From positions 1,064,501-1,128,500 of the forward strand of contig NC_089724.1 of NCBI RefSeq assembly GCF_035083965.1: a stretch of 64,000 bases of DNA, written 5' to 3'. Positions 46,481 through 57,310 of the stretch are shown here, piece after piece. Positions within the stretch are counted from its first letter, which is position 1. Every line of letters starts with the position of its first letter. The notes beneath the pieces were generated by a model that did not search any database, was not told where the DNA came from, and worked only from the letters and a program-made list of their open reading frames with translations. The DNA is from Branchiostoma lanceolatum. Its lineage: Eukaryota; Chordata; Leptocardii; Amphioxiformes; Branchiostomatidae. The position numbers and the translations under genes were made by a program.

Positions 46481-48340
46481 CCGTCTCCACGAAGCTGAGA
46501 CGCTGCCAGCAGTGCGGACGGTACATCAACACAGCCCGATCAGAAGGAAACACCAGCCCTGTAGAAAAGACAGGTTAGTTTAATTTTTAATTTGGCATCA
46601 TTTGTAATTTCAATGGAAAAATGAACATGATACCGAGCAGACTGGTTTGAATATCTGCGTTCACTATGATGTTGGTGGTACCTAGCAAAGATTTAACGTT
46701 TAACTGGTAGGAGGGGAAACGGCAAACCCCGGCCGTGGGTACACGAGGTCGCCCGGTCCTGGCGGCCGTGGCTTGCAGGTGTCTGACCAAAGTGTAGGTG
46801 GCTATATTGAGAGAGTGGTCGTTTTCTGACTAGGTCGGGCTCTACCGCCCTTTCAAAGTCCGTCACAGGGGGCGGCAGTGGGCTAGCGAGTGCGGGAGTG
46901 GTCGGTTGGGGCCGGAATAGTGCAGGCGAGACCCCGGCATCGACAAAAGACGGGGTCGCCCGGTGACTTTCCCCGCCGGCCAGCTCCATCGAAATGGGCA
47001 CCGGGCGCCGGGCGGGTTTTGGCGGTAGGAGTGACCGCCCTTCCCCGCCCGACTCTGACAGCCCTGGAGGGAGCCCCGGGCCGCCATGCCACCGAGCAGG
47101 ATGCGTCTGGTGTCGCGTGGTCCTCGGGGCAGCGAGAGTGGAGGGGGGCGGCACAACGGGGTCGGCCGGGCGGAATCGGATCGGCCGGCGGGGGCGGTCG
47201 CCTGTTGCCACCGAAGACCACCCCTTGGCAGACGTGCAATGTTTTTTTCAGAGAAGCGCCCTGTAGGCGTCTGACCATGTCGTGGGCTGCTCAGCCTACC
47301 TTAAGAGAGCCGTCGCCGTTGGGTCCCCGCTCGCTCACTCGCTCGCTCGAGAAAGAGGACATAAGGAGGAGGAGGACCCGGTTGATAGCCTTCGCGGAGG
47401 ACTTACCCTGGCGCTGGTTCCGAACACCCTCGCCACGGCTGTTCTCGGACGCATGAGCGGAGGAACGGCCTCCTTCCAAGCCGGTTGTCGACCTCAAGCT
47501 CGGGGATTGGTCGTCTAGCTGGCGGGGTAGCAAAACGACTGGCGAGAGAGTGTGCGATTGCTCGCCGTCGATTCCCGAGCTAGTCAAAAAAACAACCACT
47601 CACGTGCGAGCACGCCGTGCGGACTCGGTGTTTCGAGACCCGGCCGTCCGTCTATCTGGCGGACGAGTCGGTCGTGAGAGTGTGGGACCATTCTTGACGG
47701 GACGGTCTTCTCACGGCGGCAACCGTAAGGCGCACTTTAGACCTACAATGTTATAAGGTCGTACGATCATCGTCGTAGGCGACGGTTTTCTTTAGACACA
47801 CGGTCAGGAAATATCATGGGACCTCCGCGGCGCAGAATTCCATTGATGTGCGCGTGTGACTCAAAGTGAACTCTTGCGCTCAAATTCAAAATGGCGGGGT
47901 AACCGCTTGTTTTCGTCAAAAGATGAAGCTTTTACTGACTTTGCAACAACTGTTGCCCTGCAGATGAGACGTTGAGAACGGTGCTCAACAAAGAAAGAGA
48001 TTGAGGCTGGTACAGAGACGGACGGGATTTAACCCGAGTTCGTGGCCGCCGCCGGGGATGTCCCGGGGATCGAGGAATAGGGGCATACTAGAGAAGTAGC
48101 CACTGGTAGCAGGGCGTCGCGCCGGAATAACCGGTTTCGGATGAGAAAAATATGTTTCCATTGCTAACTGCATGCATATTTACAAAGAAAACGATAGAAA
48201 CTTTCCTTCCCGGACAGGAAACAGCACGCTGTAGGCTTATTAGCATATCACCCACTTCCGTCGCCGGCGACGATTCTTCTTTAGACGACGATGATCGCAC
48301 GACTCTAAAATGTCGTAGATGTAAAGAGGCCCTAAGTCCT
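46481..48340 (+). other. GC-rich region preceding the 18S fragment, possibly rDNA spacer/ETS
   Basis: From about 46700 the base composition is high-GC with internal similarity (46770-46830 against 47258-47320, both with gtctgacca…gagag). This is consistent with external transcribed or intergenic spacer. The conserved 5' start of 18S is not found here. Overlapping ORFs on both strands look like GC-rich artefacts. Confidence 0.4.
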
Positions 48341-49209
48341 GTGCCTGCCATGGTGGCAACGGGTGACGGGGAATCAGGGTTCGGTTCCGGAGAGGGAGCC
48401 TGAGAAACGGCTACCACATCCAAGGAAGGCAGCAGGCGCGCAAATTACCCACTCCCGACTCGGGGAGGTAGTGAGGAAAAATAACAATACGGGACTCTTT
48501 CGAGGCCCCTTAATTGGAATGGGTACACTTTAAATCCTTTAACGAGGATCTATTGGAGGGCAAGTCTGGTGCCAGCAGCCGCGGTAATTCCAGCTCCAAT
48601 AGCGTATATTAAAGTTGTTGCGGTTAAAAAGCTCGTATTTGGATCTTTGGGACCGCGCTTGCGGTCCGCCGCGAGGCGTGTCACTGCTCGTCCCGGCCCT
48701 CCCCGCCGGATTCTCCTTGGTGCTCTTAACTGAGTGCCTCGGGGTGCCGGAGCGTTTACTTAGAAAAAATTAGAGTGTTCAAAGCAGGCCTGGCGCCTGA
48801 ACAGTGGTGCATGGAATAATGGAATAGGACCTCGGTTCTATTTCGTTGGGTTTCGGAACGTGAGGTAATGATCAAGAGGGACGTACGGGAGCATTCGTAT
48901 TGCGGCGGGAGAGGTGAAATTCTTGGATCACCGCAAGACGAACCACTGCGAAAGTATTTGCCAGCAATGTTTTCATTGATCGAGAACGAAAGTTGTGGGC
49001 GCGAAGGCGATCAGATACCGCCCTAGTCACAACCATAAACGATGCCAACCAGCGATCCGCCGGCGTTACTTCGATGACCCGATGGGCAGCTCCCGGGAAA
49101 CCTGAGTTTTCGGGTTCCGGGGGAAGTATGGTTGCAGAGCTGGAACTTAAAGGAATTGACGGCCTGCGGCTTAACTGGAGGAGCGCCGAGAAGCCGAAAC
49201 TTGACCATT

Positions 49210-49267
<58 letters not shown>
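48341..49267 (+). pseudogene. 18S rRNA pseudogene (5'-truncated, large internal deletion)
   Basis: Recognisable 18S begins at gtgcctgccatggtggcaac and includes gagaaacggctaccacatcc, the 530 loop (gtgccagcagccgcggtaat), gtgaaattcttgga and the true 3' end (ggtgaacctgcggaaggatc + atta). The first several hundred bases of 18S are absent. After aaggaattgacg the sequence jumps to gcctgcggcttaactggagg and then directly to the last ~70 bases, omitting most of the 3' major domain (roughly 600 nt). Conserved positions are also changed (ctcgtatttgg for ctcgtagttgg). It is not a functional rRNA gene. Confidence 0.88.
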
Positions 49268-51900
49268 CCGAAACGAAGCAGGCGAACACGCCCGTCGACT
49301 TTGCAGTCGTGGCAAGGAGCGGGCTCTAGTGCCCGTGGCCTCCCGCTCCGAGCCTCTCTTCCCTGCCGTCTCGACAAGATAGTTCTCTTGCGCTGCGCTC
49401 ACGTCAATCGCTCGTGTACGAGCGCGGGCGGAGAGTCAGGAGTGTTCATGCTGACCCGCTCGGCGGCGAGAACCGGCAGCCCCCTTCGAACGTTGGTCGG
49501 GCGCCTAAGTGCGCGCCCGTCGTTCCTTACCCTGTTCAAGTAGCGAGCCGCCCCAAGGTCCACCCGGCGGAGGGGCGTCGCGTCGTGGGTTTGTGCGGAA
49601 TGGGGTCAAGTTTAGTCTCACGGCAGGCCGTAAGCGCGACGGCTCCTCCCCGGCACCCCGGCGCGGCGTTGCGGTCTCTGACTCGATGCAATCAGTTTTG
49701 CGGTGACCTGTCCTTAAGCCTCGGCTCCTTAAGCAGGGCCTCCTATGGCAGAGGGGAGGACTGCTCTCGGTGCCGCCGGCCAGCCACCGGCGGTCTCTAC
49801 CGGCTGGTCCACTCCCCGATGTCTTCAAGAGAAGGGCGGGCCCTGTTTTTTGCCAGACCGGCCTGCCGGAGAGATATTAACCCTCAAACCACCGTATGGG
49901 GTCAAAACTGACCCCAGACGTATATCAAGATGTGCCATTTTGACATTTCGAGTCGAAAACAAAATTCCTTCTATGAGTTTGTTTGTATCTATGTCTTATA
50001 ACTTCTCACAAGTTTTTACCGAGATTGGCTCATTGTTGATTAAGTTATCCTAGAAAGTGCACGCCTTGTCCAGTGGGGTCAAAACTGACCCCAGCAAAAT
50101 CTGCACTCATATTCCCTATTGTTTGATACTTGTCATCTAGTAACATGTATGATAAGGGTTATTATGATCATAGTTACAAAATATAATTTCATGGAAACGT
50201 GAAAAAAACATTTTTCTAAAATGAACGTATAGATTGACGACGTTGCGACGTATTATGACGTCATTTATGTGATTTTATTGACGAAAACCAACAAATTGGG
50301 TATTTCCATATAATTCAAAGGTACACGATAAAACTCAAATAGAATTTATGTATGATAAATCATAATATATCCAAAAACGTTGCTTGTAGATGGCAACAAG
50401 AACGACGTCAAAATGACGTCATAAAAAATTATATTCATATCAAGTTATACTAGCGATATCCGCCATCTTGGTTCCGCCATCTTGAATTATTTTAAACGGA
50501 TTTTTTCATCATATAACCTAATAACACAATAAAAATGGACCAAAACTTTTATATTAAGATTGTTTCTGTTTGAATAAACATGGTAATGATGAAATTTGAG
50601 GTAGAAATAGCCGGTTAAAGCTAATCTAGTTATATCATCCGCGATCTTAGATTTTGACCGATGACGTAATCAAATATGCATATATTATGATATTAAATCA
50701 TAAAAGTGATAGTGAATTAAATTGGTTGGTATCGATGTTAGAAAACGAGTGCAGTTTAAAAAGACAGCCCTTGAATTACATTGTAAAAGCCAAAATTAGC
50801 GACTTTTTCCAAATATAAAGAAACCGGTTGCCATAGCAACATGAAAACATTGATTAGATATTTCATGAAATTAAGATTGTTGCCAACGAAATTTTAGCAA
50901 AGGTGACCAAGTTTGGTTGTTCTAGTGTAAGACATTCAGATGCTATATGACATTAAGTGTTGGCGCAGGCCTCAAAAGAGCCCGCTTGTCTGAATAGCGT
51001 TAGTTGCAAAAGACGATGTTCACTATTTTTGCATAAATTATGATAATGAGCAGAAATCATTCACACCTAATCATGTCAAACTGTCCCTTATAGATTAATC
51101 AAACTATACATATATACAAACCACAAAAATAGTCACCAATAAAGCTATATTTGTAGAAAACATTGTGGGGTCAGTTTTGACCCCATACGGTAAGATTAGT
51201 CGTAAAAAAGCTACGGTGGTTTGAGGGTTAAAGAGAGCGCAGCGGGTCCCGCTTCACGGAGCGACCCCCATCCCTTCCGCTCCTTTGCCAACGTTCAACC
51301 CGGGGGCGCACCCTTCTTGTCACTGAAGCCATTGAAATACATGTGTGTGGTGGCTGTTTATGATAATTAATAGAAGTTTATTACAAGTTCATGCCCGTGG
51401 GCTAATTGCAAATACATGGTAAAGACATAGGGAAAAACATACATGCGTCAGTAAACTGTGTCTGACTTTGTTGTAACAATAGGCTACTGGTACTAAATAC
51501 AATTGTTGGCTATATCTGAACAAGCTGGGTTTGACTTCTTATGAACCAAGATTGTGTGGTAGTTATACTTAGAGGCTGCAAATAGCGTCACGGCGATCGA
51601 TCAAAAGCCTCCGAAGTAAGTGTGTGTGGTGACCGTTCATGAACTAAGTCCATGTGGTGTGCACTTTTATCGCGTCGCACTGCCTGCTTTGTCGAGCGTG
51701 GCAGCCGAGGCTCGCGATTGGGGGTTAGTCGAAGCTGGTGGCTTTTTACGGCGATCGAGGAGAGCTTCGTCCCCTTAATGACAGTTTTCTGCAGCTCCCG
51801 GTGGAGACGATCTCCCCGGCAGAGCTTGTGAATCCCACTCTTCTTAAACGACGATGCCGAGAGGCAGAGACAAGCTTTCGATGCGAAATCAAACAAAAAC

Positions 51901-51902
<2 letters not shown>
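49268..51902 (+). other. ITS1 of the rDNA fragment, expanded by insertions
   Basis: GC-rich spacer between the 18S end and the 5.8S start. It holds the TTAA-flanked element (49881-51227). A second AT-richer block, about 51303-51650, is bordered by similar sequences (tgtgtgtggtggctgtttat and tgtgtgtggtgaccgttcat), perhaps another insertion or duplication. Confidence 0.7.
49881..51227. mobile_element. Non-autonomous piggyBac-like element in ITS1 (1347 bp)
   Basis: Begins CCCTCAAACCACCGTATGGG and ends with its inverse (…acggtggtttgaggg), flanked by TTAA at 49877-49880 and 51228-51231. Subterminal palindromes ggggtcaaaactgacccc and ggggtcagttttgacccc lie at the two ends. The interior has no transposase ORF. 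TTAA target and CCC-starting termini are typical of piggyBac; Kolobok also uses TTAA and cannot be excluded. Confidence 0.8.
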
Positions 51903-51933
<31 letters not shown>

Positions 51934-52298
51934 TGAAGATGAAGAACGCAGCCAGCTGCGAGAAGTAATGTGAATTTCAGGACACATCGATCATCGACTC
52001 TTCGAACGCACTCTGCGGCCCCGGGTCCGTCCCGGGGAGCACGTCGCCAGAACGTAATGCGTATACGGCAATTAGCCTGCTATTCAAACCTATTATACCT
52101 GCCAAATCTCTTTTGTTCTCTTTGGTCAACGTTGCATAGAAGTAACAGCCGTTGCATAAGATATGTCTTTGGACACAACTAAATGAACCTATATGCGAGA
52201 TATTAACCTTAAATACGCGAACACGACCTTAAACGCAAGTTCTTGCTTACGTTCCGGCGACGCGCTGTCCCGGGGCTACGTCTGGCTGAGGGTCGGTT
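51903..52298 (+). pseudogene. 5.8S rRNA pseudogene, split by a transposon
   Basis: Starts near 51903 (acaactcttagcggtggatc) and runs through gatgaagaacgcagc and ttcgaacgcact to gtcccgggg at 52037. It resumes after the insertion at 52276 with ctacgtctggctgagggtcgg to about 52298. The two parts total about 158 nt, the normal 5.8S length. Substitutions in the conserved core add to the evidence that it is dead. Confidence 0.88.
52038..52266. mobile_element. 229-bp MITE inserted in 5.8S rDNA, 9-bp target duplication
   Basis: Terminal inverted repeats of 20 bp with two mismatches (AGCACGTCGCCAGAACGTAA at left; TTACGTTCCGGCGACGCGCT at right). GTCCCGGGG is duplicated at 52029-52037 and 52267-52275. 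A 9-bp duplication suggests a MULE-like or related superfamily. The short ORFs over it are not genes. Confidence 0.85.
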
Positions 52299-52375
52299 TT
52301 ACTATCAATCGAGTCGCGCCGCTCGCTCTCGAGCAAGAGATCACGAGCACGGTCGCGACGATGATCTTCTCTACA
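52299..52375 (+). other. ITS2 remnant
   Basis: GC-rich sequence following 5.8S (cgctcgctctcgagcaagag). It gives way to AT-rich non-rDNA at about 52375; no 28S rRNA sequence is found in the window. Confidence 0.5.
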
Positions 52376-52889
52376 AAATTATATGCATTGTATGTTTGAA
52401 TGTCCTTGCCTTTAAGCTATGCAGATGACTTCTACATTTCTTTGCTTATCTATATGATGATGAACTGGTTAATTAGGTACTTACTTAAAACACTTCAGAA
52501 TATACCATAGTTGCCCTCAGGCTGAATTGCAGTATACTATAATACATACTAATATTCCCTAGGAAGACTGCTAATTACTTAACGAGATAATCTATACGTA
52601 GTGGTGCACACATTTAACCAAGTTACACATGCGTGACATTCCCATAAATTACCGCTAAGGTATTTACTTATAAATTACCACTAGGGTATTCGCAGAAATA
52701 CACACGACTCAAGGGTCCTTAACATTATTTCACGTTGAAGTTTTGCAAAAAGTTGTTTGCGATGTAATATGTTGCGTCCGAGGGCTATTATCAAACTTTA
52801 TCTCTTTAGAGTTTATTCGGTCAACGAACATTTATATGAACTCCTAGTGGTACCCATGCACTTGAGAGAATTATACAGGAGGTCTAAAA

Positions 52890-53205
52890 CCACGCAGGTT
52901 CGCTTGACTGGAACTCACTACCAAAGAGCATTAGACCAGCATCTTCTCTTACAACCTTTAAAGACTATTGTCACTGTAACTGGCCCTTATTGAACGATTA
53001 TGGACCTAACGACTTGATGAATATTTATGTGTTTCTCTAATTCATTTATTATCTATCTATTCTTTGTACTATTGATATCATTTTGAGTCATTGTTGACCA
53101 AGAAGTTGTTATATCTTCAAATGACCCCTTGACCACACCTCCCAACTCGACCTCTATGAAAAGCGGCCCTGATGGCCGAATAGAGAAACTTTCGGCTGTA
53201 AATTA
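52890..53205 (+). mobile_element. Decayed non-LTR retrotransposon 3' end
   Basis: With frame changes the sequence reads WNSLPKSIRPASSLTTFKDY, the typical end of a CR1/Jockey-like reverse-transcriptase ORF. It is followed by a 3' UTR with gcggccctgatggccgaata. Old and damaged. Confidence 0.6.
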
Positions 53206-53639
53206 AGGCAAACCAAAAATTACCTGGAAAAAAAATGAGAGAGGGTTATTGGAATAACGCTGTTGCACAATACCACTAATGCCTAGACCAAATTGAATGT
53301 CAAGTTTGCAATACAATCAAGAAGTTTGGGCTCAAGAAAATAGTGTCTGCAGAACCAAAACACGTGGTTTGAGCATTATGTACACATTGAAGGTAAGTTT
53401 GGAGAAGACAAAACTTCCAGTTCAAAGGCAAATTCAAGAGTATAAACCAGATGCAGTTCAAATGTGATGAAAAAACCTAGATGTAAGCATAGTTGGTAAA
53501 AGGACAGATCTAAAGGAAGTAATCGCTTTATTGAAAGAACAAAAAGTACAGAAACTGTTGTGCGGTCAAGTATAAACTACAAAATGGAGATGCAAAATTA
53601 ATCTTAAAATCCTACTTACTAAACAATATAGGATATCGT

Positions 53640-54010
53640 GCATAAGTCTCTGATATCCTTATACATCAGGCGGGGATTTCGTAAGTTTTGATATAACATT
53701 TCATCATCATCATCATCGCCGCAGTTCATCGTTTGACGATGCGGGCCACCACTGCATTCCATCTTCCTCTGTCCAGCGCCTCTCTTCGTACTCCCTCCCA
53801 AGTGATGCCCAGCTCCTCCAAGTCTGTCATGACTGTTCTCTCCCATGTGATGTGTTGTCCTCCCCTCCTTCTTTTCCCTTGTGTTACCCAGTTTAATGCC
53901 ATCCGCGGGAGGCGTGTTCTTGGCATTGTTGCAACGTGACCCAGCCACCTTATTCATGCTCAAGGTTGACCCGTTCTCCTGCGCACTTCCTCGTTGGAGA
54001 TATAACTTTT
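53640..54010 (-). mobile_element. 5'-truncated LINE tail with (GAT)n end
   Basis: Minus-strand frames give LGHVATMPRTRLPRMAL, GKRRRGGQHITWERTVMTDL and EELGITWEGVRREALDRGRW, then VARIVKR and a stop. This is a common C-terminal signature of non-LTR retrotransposon polyproteins. It ends with gatgatgatgatgatgaa. Only this 3' piece is present. Confidence 0.7.
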
Positions 54011-54156
54011 GATAACAAAGCAACATTTCTGTTTTTCCCTATCGTTGCAATGTGAGAGCTGTCAAATCTAAAGACATTGTAAAATCTGAAAGAAATTTAA
54101 AACAACTTATATCTAGACGATAAAATGATTCTCAACTTTGTGCACACTACTTTCCG

Positions 54157-54172
54157 TTTTCAGAGAAAGGCG
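54157..54172 (+). promoter_or_regulatory. Probable 3' splice site of a 5' UTR intron
   Basis: A pyrimidine-rich tttccgttttcag directly precedes agaaaggcgATG; it decides the choice of the 54173 start. The upstream exon was not identified. Confidence 0.45.
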
Positions 54173-57100
54173 ATGAAGAGGCTTCTGGTTCTTCTCCTCA
54201 TCTTAAAAGACATTAGACCCGCTCAGATGGTCACAAACTGCCGCATCGACGGTTCCTCGGTTAACTGCAATAATAAAGGCCTCAGTAGGGTGCCGCAAGA
54301 TTTGCCAGAAAATGTCAAGATCTTGTACCTAAGTGATAACCAGATAACTACTATTCCACCCGGAACATTGGCAAATCTATCTCAGCTGGGGGAATTGGAC
54401 CTAAGTCAGAACCAGATAACTACCATTCCACCCGGAGCATTGACTAGTCTATCTCAGCTGGAGATATTGGACCTAACTGGGAACCAGATAATTACCATTT
54501 CACCCGAGACATTCTCTAATTTATCACAGCTGGGGGAATTGTACCTACAAGATAACCAGATAACTTCCATTCCACCCGAAACATTCTCTGATTTATCTCA
54601 GCTGAAGAAATTGTACCTAGATGCTAACCAGATAACTTCCATTCTAACCGAAACATTCTCTGATTTATCTCAGCTGAAGAAATTGTACCTAGATGCTAAC
54701 CAGATAACTTTCATTCCACCCGGTACATTCTCTAATTTATCTCAGCTGGGGGAATTGGACCTAAGTCGGAACCAGATAACTACCATTCCACCCGGAACAT
54801 TGACTAGTCTATCTCAGCTGGAGATATTGGACCTAATTGGGAACCAGATAACTACCATTCCACTCGGAACATTCTCTAATTTATCTCAGCTGAAGGAATT
54901 GTACCTACATGGGAACCAGATAACTTCCATTCCACCCGGTACATTCTCTAATTTATCTCAGCTGAAGGAATTGTGGCTATATGGGAACCAGATAACTACC
55001 ATTTCACCCGGTACATTTATTAATCTATCTCAGCTGACGACGTTGCACCTAAGTGGGAACCAGATAACCACAATTCCCCCCGGAAGTGGGAACCAGATAA
55101 CCACAATTCCCCCCGGAACATTCTTAAATCTGCCAAATCTAGCGGGGCTTTACCTTCAAATCAATCAATTGCAGATCCCGCCAGCATATAATGAGATCTC
55201 GTCTATTAGCCATGTTAACATTAAATACAACCCGTGGCACTGCGACTGCAGGATGGTTCCCTTCCGGCAGCAAATGACCGGAGATACTGATTTGGGCTCC
55301 CAAATAACATGTACAGAGCCTAGCGATTTCCTAAACAAGAAGCTTACATCTCTACTTCCTGAAGATCTTATATGCAAAGGCCCAGACATGTTGAAGTTTG
55401 AAATGGTTGGAAACAACACAGTCCTAAAAGGGGATATGCTGCACTTGGTATGTGAAGCTTCAGGAACCCCAACGCCAGACATCACAGTCACCCTCCCATC
55501 TGGCCTGAACGCTACTGCTGAGTCAGGTGGGAGAGCGACTGTGGACGTGAACGGCACCATTATCGTGCAAAAAGTTACTGGGACAGATGCTGGTCTGTAC
55601 GTCTGCACTGCAGCAAATCCTGCTGGCTCCGTGTCCACTACGTTGTCGGTTAGTTTCCACTCACCGACAGCTTCTAACCCAAAATTTGCCACATCAGCTG
55701 CAGCTTTGTCAACACCCTTTTCAACTAGCAGCAAAAACGGTGATGCTCTCCAATCATCGCTGCCCCTGGCAATTGCTATATTTGTCGGATTACTGCTAAT
55801 CTGTGGTGCTGTCTACTGGTGTAAGAGTAAAAAATATCCCGTGGTAGTTGTAAACGCTCGGTACAATGCAGACACCACGGCGATAGCTGTGAATCATGCA
55901 CAAGAACAGGACTTTAGCATGAATGAGAATGGTGATGAGGTAGCACATTCTGCTGATTCAGTAGCAGGGCAAGACATTAACGTGTATGAGAATGATGATG
56001 AGGTAGCAAATTCTACTAATTCAGTAGCAGGGCAAGACATTAACGTGTATGAGAATGATGATGAGGTAGCAAATTCCACTGATTCAGTAGCAGGGCAGGA
56101 CATTAACATGTATGAGAATGATGATGAGGTAGCAAATTCCACTGATTCAGTAGCAGGGCAGGACATTAACATGTATGATAATGATGATGAGGTAGCAAAT
56201 TCTACTGATTTAATAGCAGGGCAAGAGATTAACATGTATGAGAATGATGATGAGGTAGCAAATTCTACTAATTCAGTAGCAGGGCAAGACATTAACGTGT
56301 ATGAGAATGATGATGAGGTAGCAAATTCTACTAATTCAGTAGCAGGGCAAGACACTAACGTGTATGAGAATGATGATGAGGTAGCAAATTCTACTAATTC
56401 AGTAGCAGGGCAAGACATTAACGTGTATGAGAATGATGATGAGGTAGCAAATTCCACTGATTCAGTAGCAGGGCAGGACATTAACATGTATGAGAATGAT
56501 GATGAGGTAGCAAATTCTGCTGATTCAGTAGCAGGGCAGGACATTAAGATTCATGATAATGGTGGCAGGCCAGCAATATTTGTTGATTTTGTGGCTGACC
56601 AAGACACAAGTGTGCATGAAAATGACAGTGAGGTAGGGGTTTCTGTCGGTTCATTTTCTAGGCAACATTTTGACATGTGCGAAATTGATGACGAGGTTGC
56701 CATCCCTGTTGTTGAGAGAAACATCCCTTCTTACGGGAGTGGCAATGATAGAGCAGTGTCGTCCCCTTCTCAGTCCATTTTTGACGATAGAAGAAAGCAA
56801 GCTACTGCTACTAAAGTAATTTATAACAACGAAAAAGATAAAACCGCATCTGATGTTACTAAGCACATGAATGAGAACGAGAAATCAGCATCTGCTGCGT
56901 CTCGGCCCATCTATGGGACCGAGAAGTCAACATCTGCTTCTTCTCGTCCCATCTCCGGGAACGAGAATGAGAAGTCAGCATCTGCTGTGTCTCGGCCCAA
57001 CTATGGGAACGAGAAGTCAACATCTGCTGTGTCTCGGCCCATCTATGGGGACAAGAAGTCAGCATCTGATGTGTCTCTGCCCATCTATGGGAACGAGAAG

Positions 57101-57190
57101 TCAGCATCTGCTGTGTCTCGACCCATCTATTGGAACGAGAAGTCAGCATCTGCGGTGTCTCGGCCCATCTACGGGAACGACAATGAGTAG
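54173..57190 (+). CDS. LRR-Ig transmembrane receptor with YxN-rich repeat tail (1005 residues)
   Basis: Single open exon. I take the ATG at 54173 (MKRLLVLLLILKDIRP, a signal peptide) and not the in-frame ATG at 54125, because a strong acceptor (tttccgttttcag) lies just before it. Order: LRRNT (NCRIDGSSVNC); eleven 24-residue LRRs (consensus LxLxxNQITTIPPGTFxNLS); LRRCT (NPWHCDCRMVPF); one Ig domain (LVCEASG … DAGLYVCTAAN); a transmembrane helix (LPLAIAIFVGLLLICGAVYW, about residues 529-548); then a ~450-residue tail. The tail has about ten 21-residue units (SVAGQDINVYENDDEVANST) followed by about eight 13-residue units (EKSASAVSRPIYGN). It should be a cell-surface receptor of the LRRIG type that is expanded in amphioxus. 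The repeated Y-x-N motifs match the Grb2 SH2 consensus. The LRR units are nearly identical in DNA. Confidence 0.9.
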   Translation: MKRLLVLLLILKDIRPAQMVTNCRIDGSSVNCNNKGLSRVPQDLPENVKILYLSDNQITTIPPGTLANLSQLGELDLSQNQITTIPPGALTSLSQLEILDLTGNQIITISPETFSNLSQLGELYLQDNQITSIPPETFSDLSQLKKLYLDANQITSILTETFSDLSQLKKLYLDANQITFIPPGTFSNLSQLGELDLSRNQITTIPPGTLTSLSQLEILDLIGNQITTIPLGTFSNLSQLKELYLHGNQITSIPPGTFSNLSQLKELWLYGNQITTISPGTFINLSQLTTLHLSGNQITTIPPGSGNQITTIPPGTFLNLPNLAGLYLQINQLQIPPAYNEISSISHVNIKYNPWHCDCRMVPFRQQMTGDTDLGSQITCTEPSDFLNKKLTSLLPEDLICKGPDMLKFEMVGNNTVLKGDMLHLVCEASGTPTPDITVTLPSGLNATAESGGRATVDVNGTIIVQKVTGTDAGLYVCTAANPAGSVSTTLSVSFHSPTASNPKFATSAAALSTPFSTSSKNGDALQSSLPLAIAIFVGLLLICGAVYWCKSKKYPVVVVNARYNADTTAIAVNHAQEQDFSMNENGDEVAHSADSVAGQDINVYENDDEVANSTNSVAGQDINVYENDDEVANSTDSVAGQDINMYENDDEVANSTDSVAGQDINMYDNDDEVANSTDLIAGQEINMYENDDEVANSTNSVAGQDINVYENDDEVANSTNSVAGQDTNVYENDDEVANSTNSVAGQDINVYENDDEVANSTDSVAGQDINMYENDDEVANSADSVAGQDIKIHDNGGRPAIFVDFVADQDTSVHENDSEVGVSVGSFSRQHFDMCEIDDEVAIPVVERNIPSYGSGNDRAVSSPSQSIFDDRRKQATATKVIYNNEKDKTASDVTKHMNENEKSASAASRPIYGTEKSTSASSRPISGNENEKSASAVSRPNYGNEKSTSAVSRPIYGDKKSASDVSLPIYGNEKSASAVSRPIYWNEKSASAVSRPIYGNDNE
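55950..56545 (+). repeat. 63-bp tandem repeats in the receptor tail
   Basis: About ten units encode SVAGQDIN(V/M)YENDDEVANST(N/D), differing by a few bases; the period is 63 bp. Confidence 0.92.
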
Positions 57191-57310
57191 TCAGTATCTG
57201 CTGTGTCTCGGCTTTCTATGGGAACGAGAAATCAGCATCTGATGCCTCTCGGCGAATCTATGGGAACGAGAATTAGAAATCAGCATCTGCTGTTTCTTCG
57301 CCCATCTATG
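56860..57310 (+). repeat. ~39-bp tandem repeats, extending past the stop codon
   Basis: Units gagaagtcagcatctgctgt + gtctcggcccatctatggga continue beyond the TAG at 57188-57190 to about 57310 in shifted frames. The tail was therefore probably longer once. Confidence 0.88.

Noticed and set aside
46693-49911. Several 60-190-residue ORFs over the rDNA region
   Set aside because: They overlap 18S, ITS1 or GC-rich spacer on both strands, as expected of high-GC non-coding sequence.
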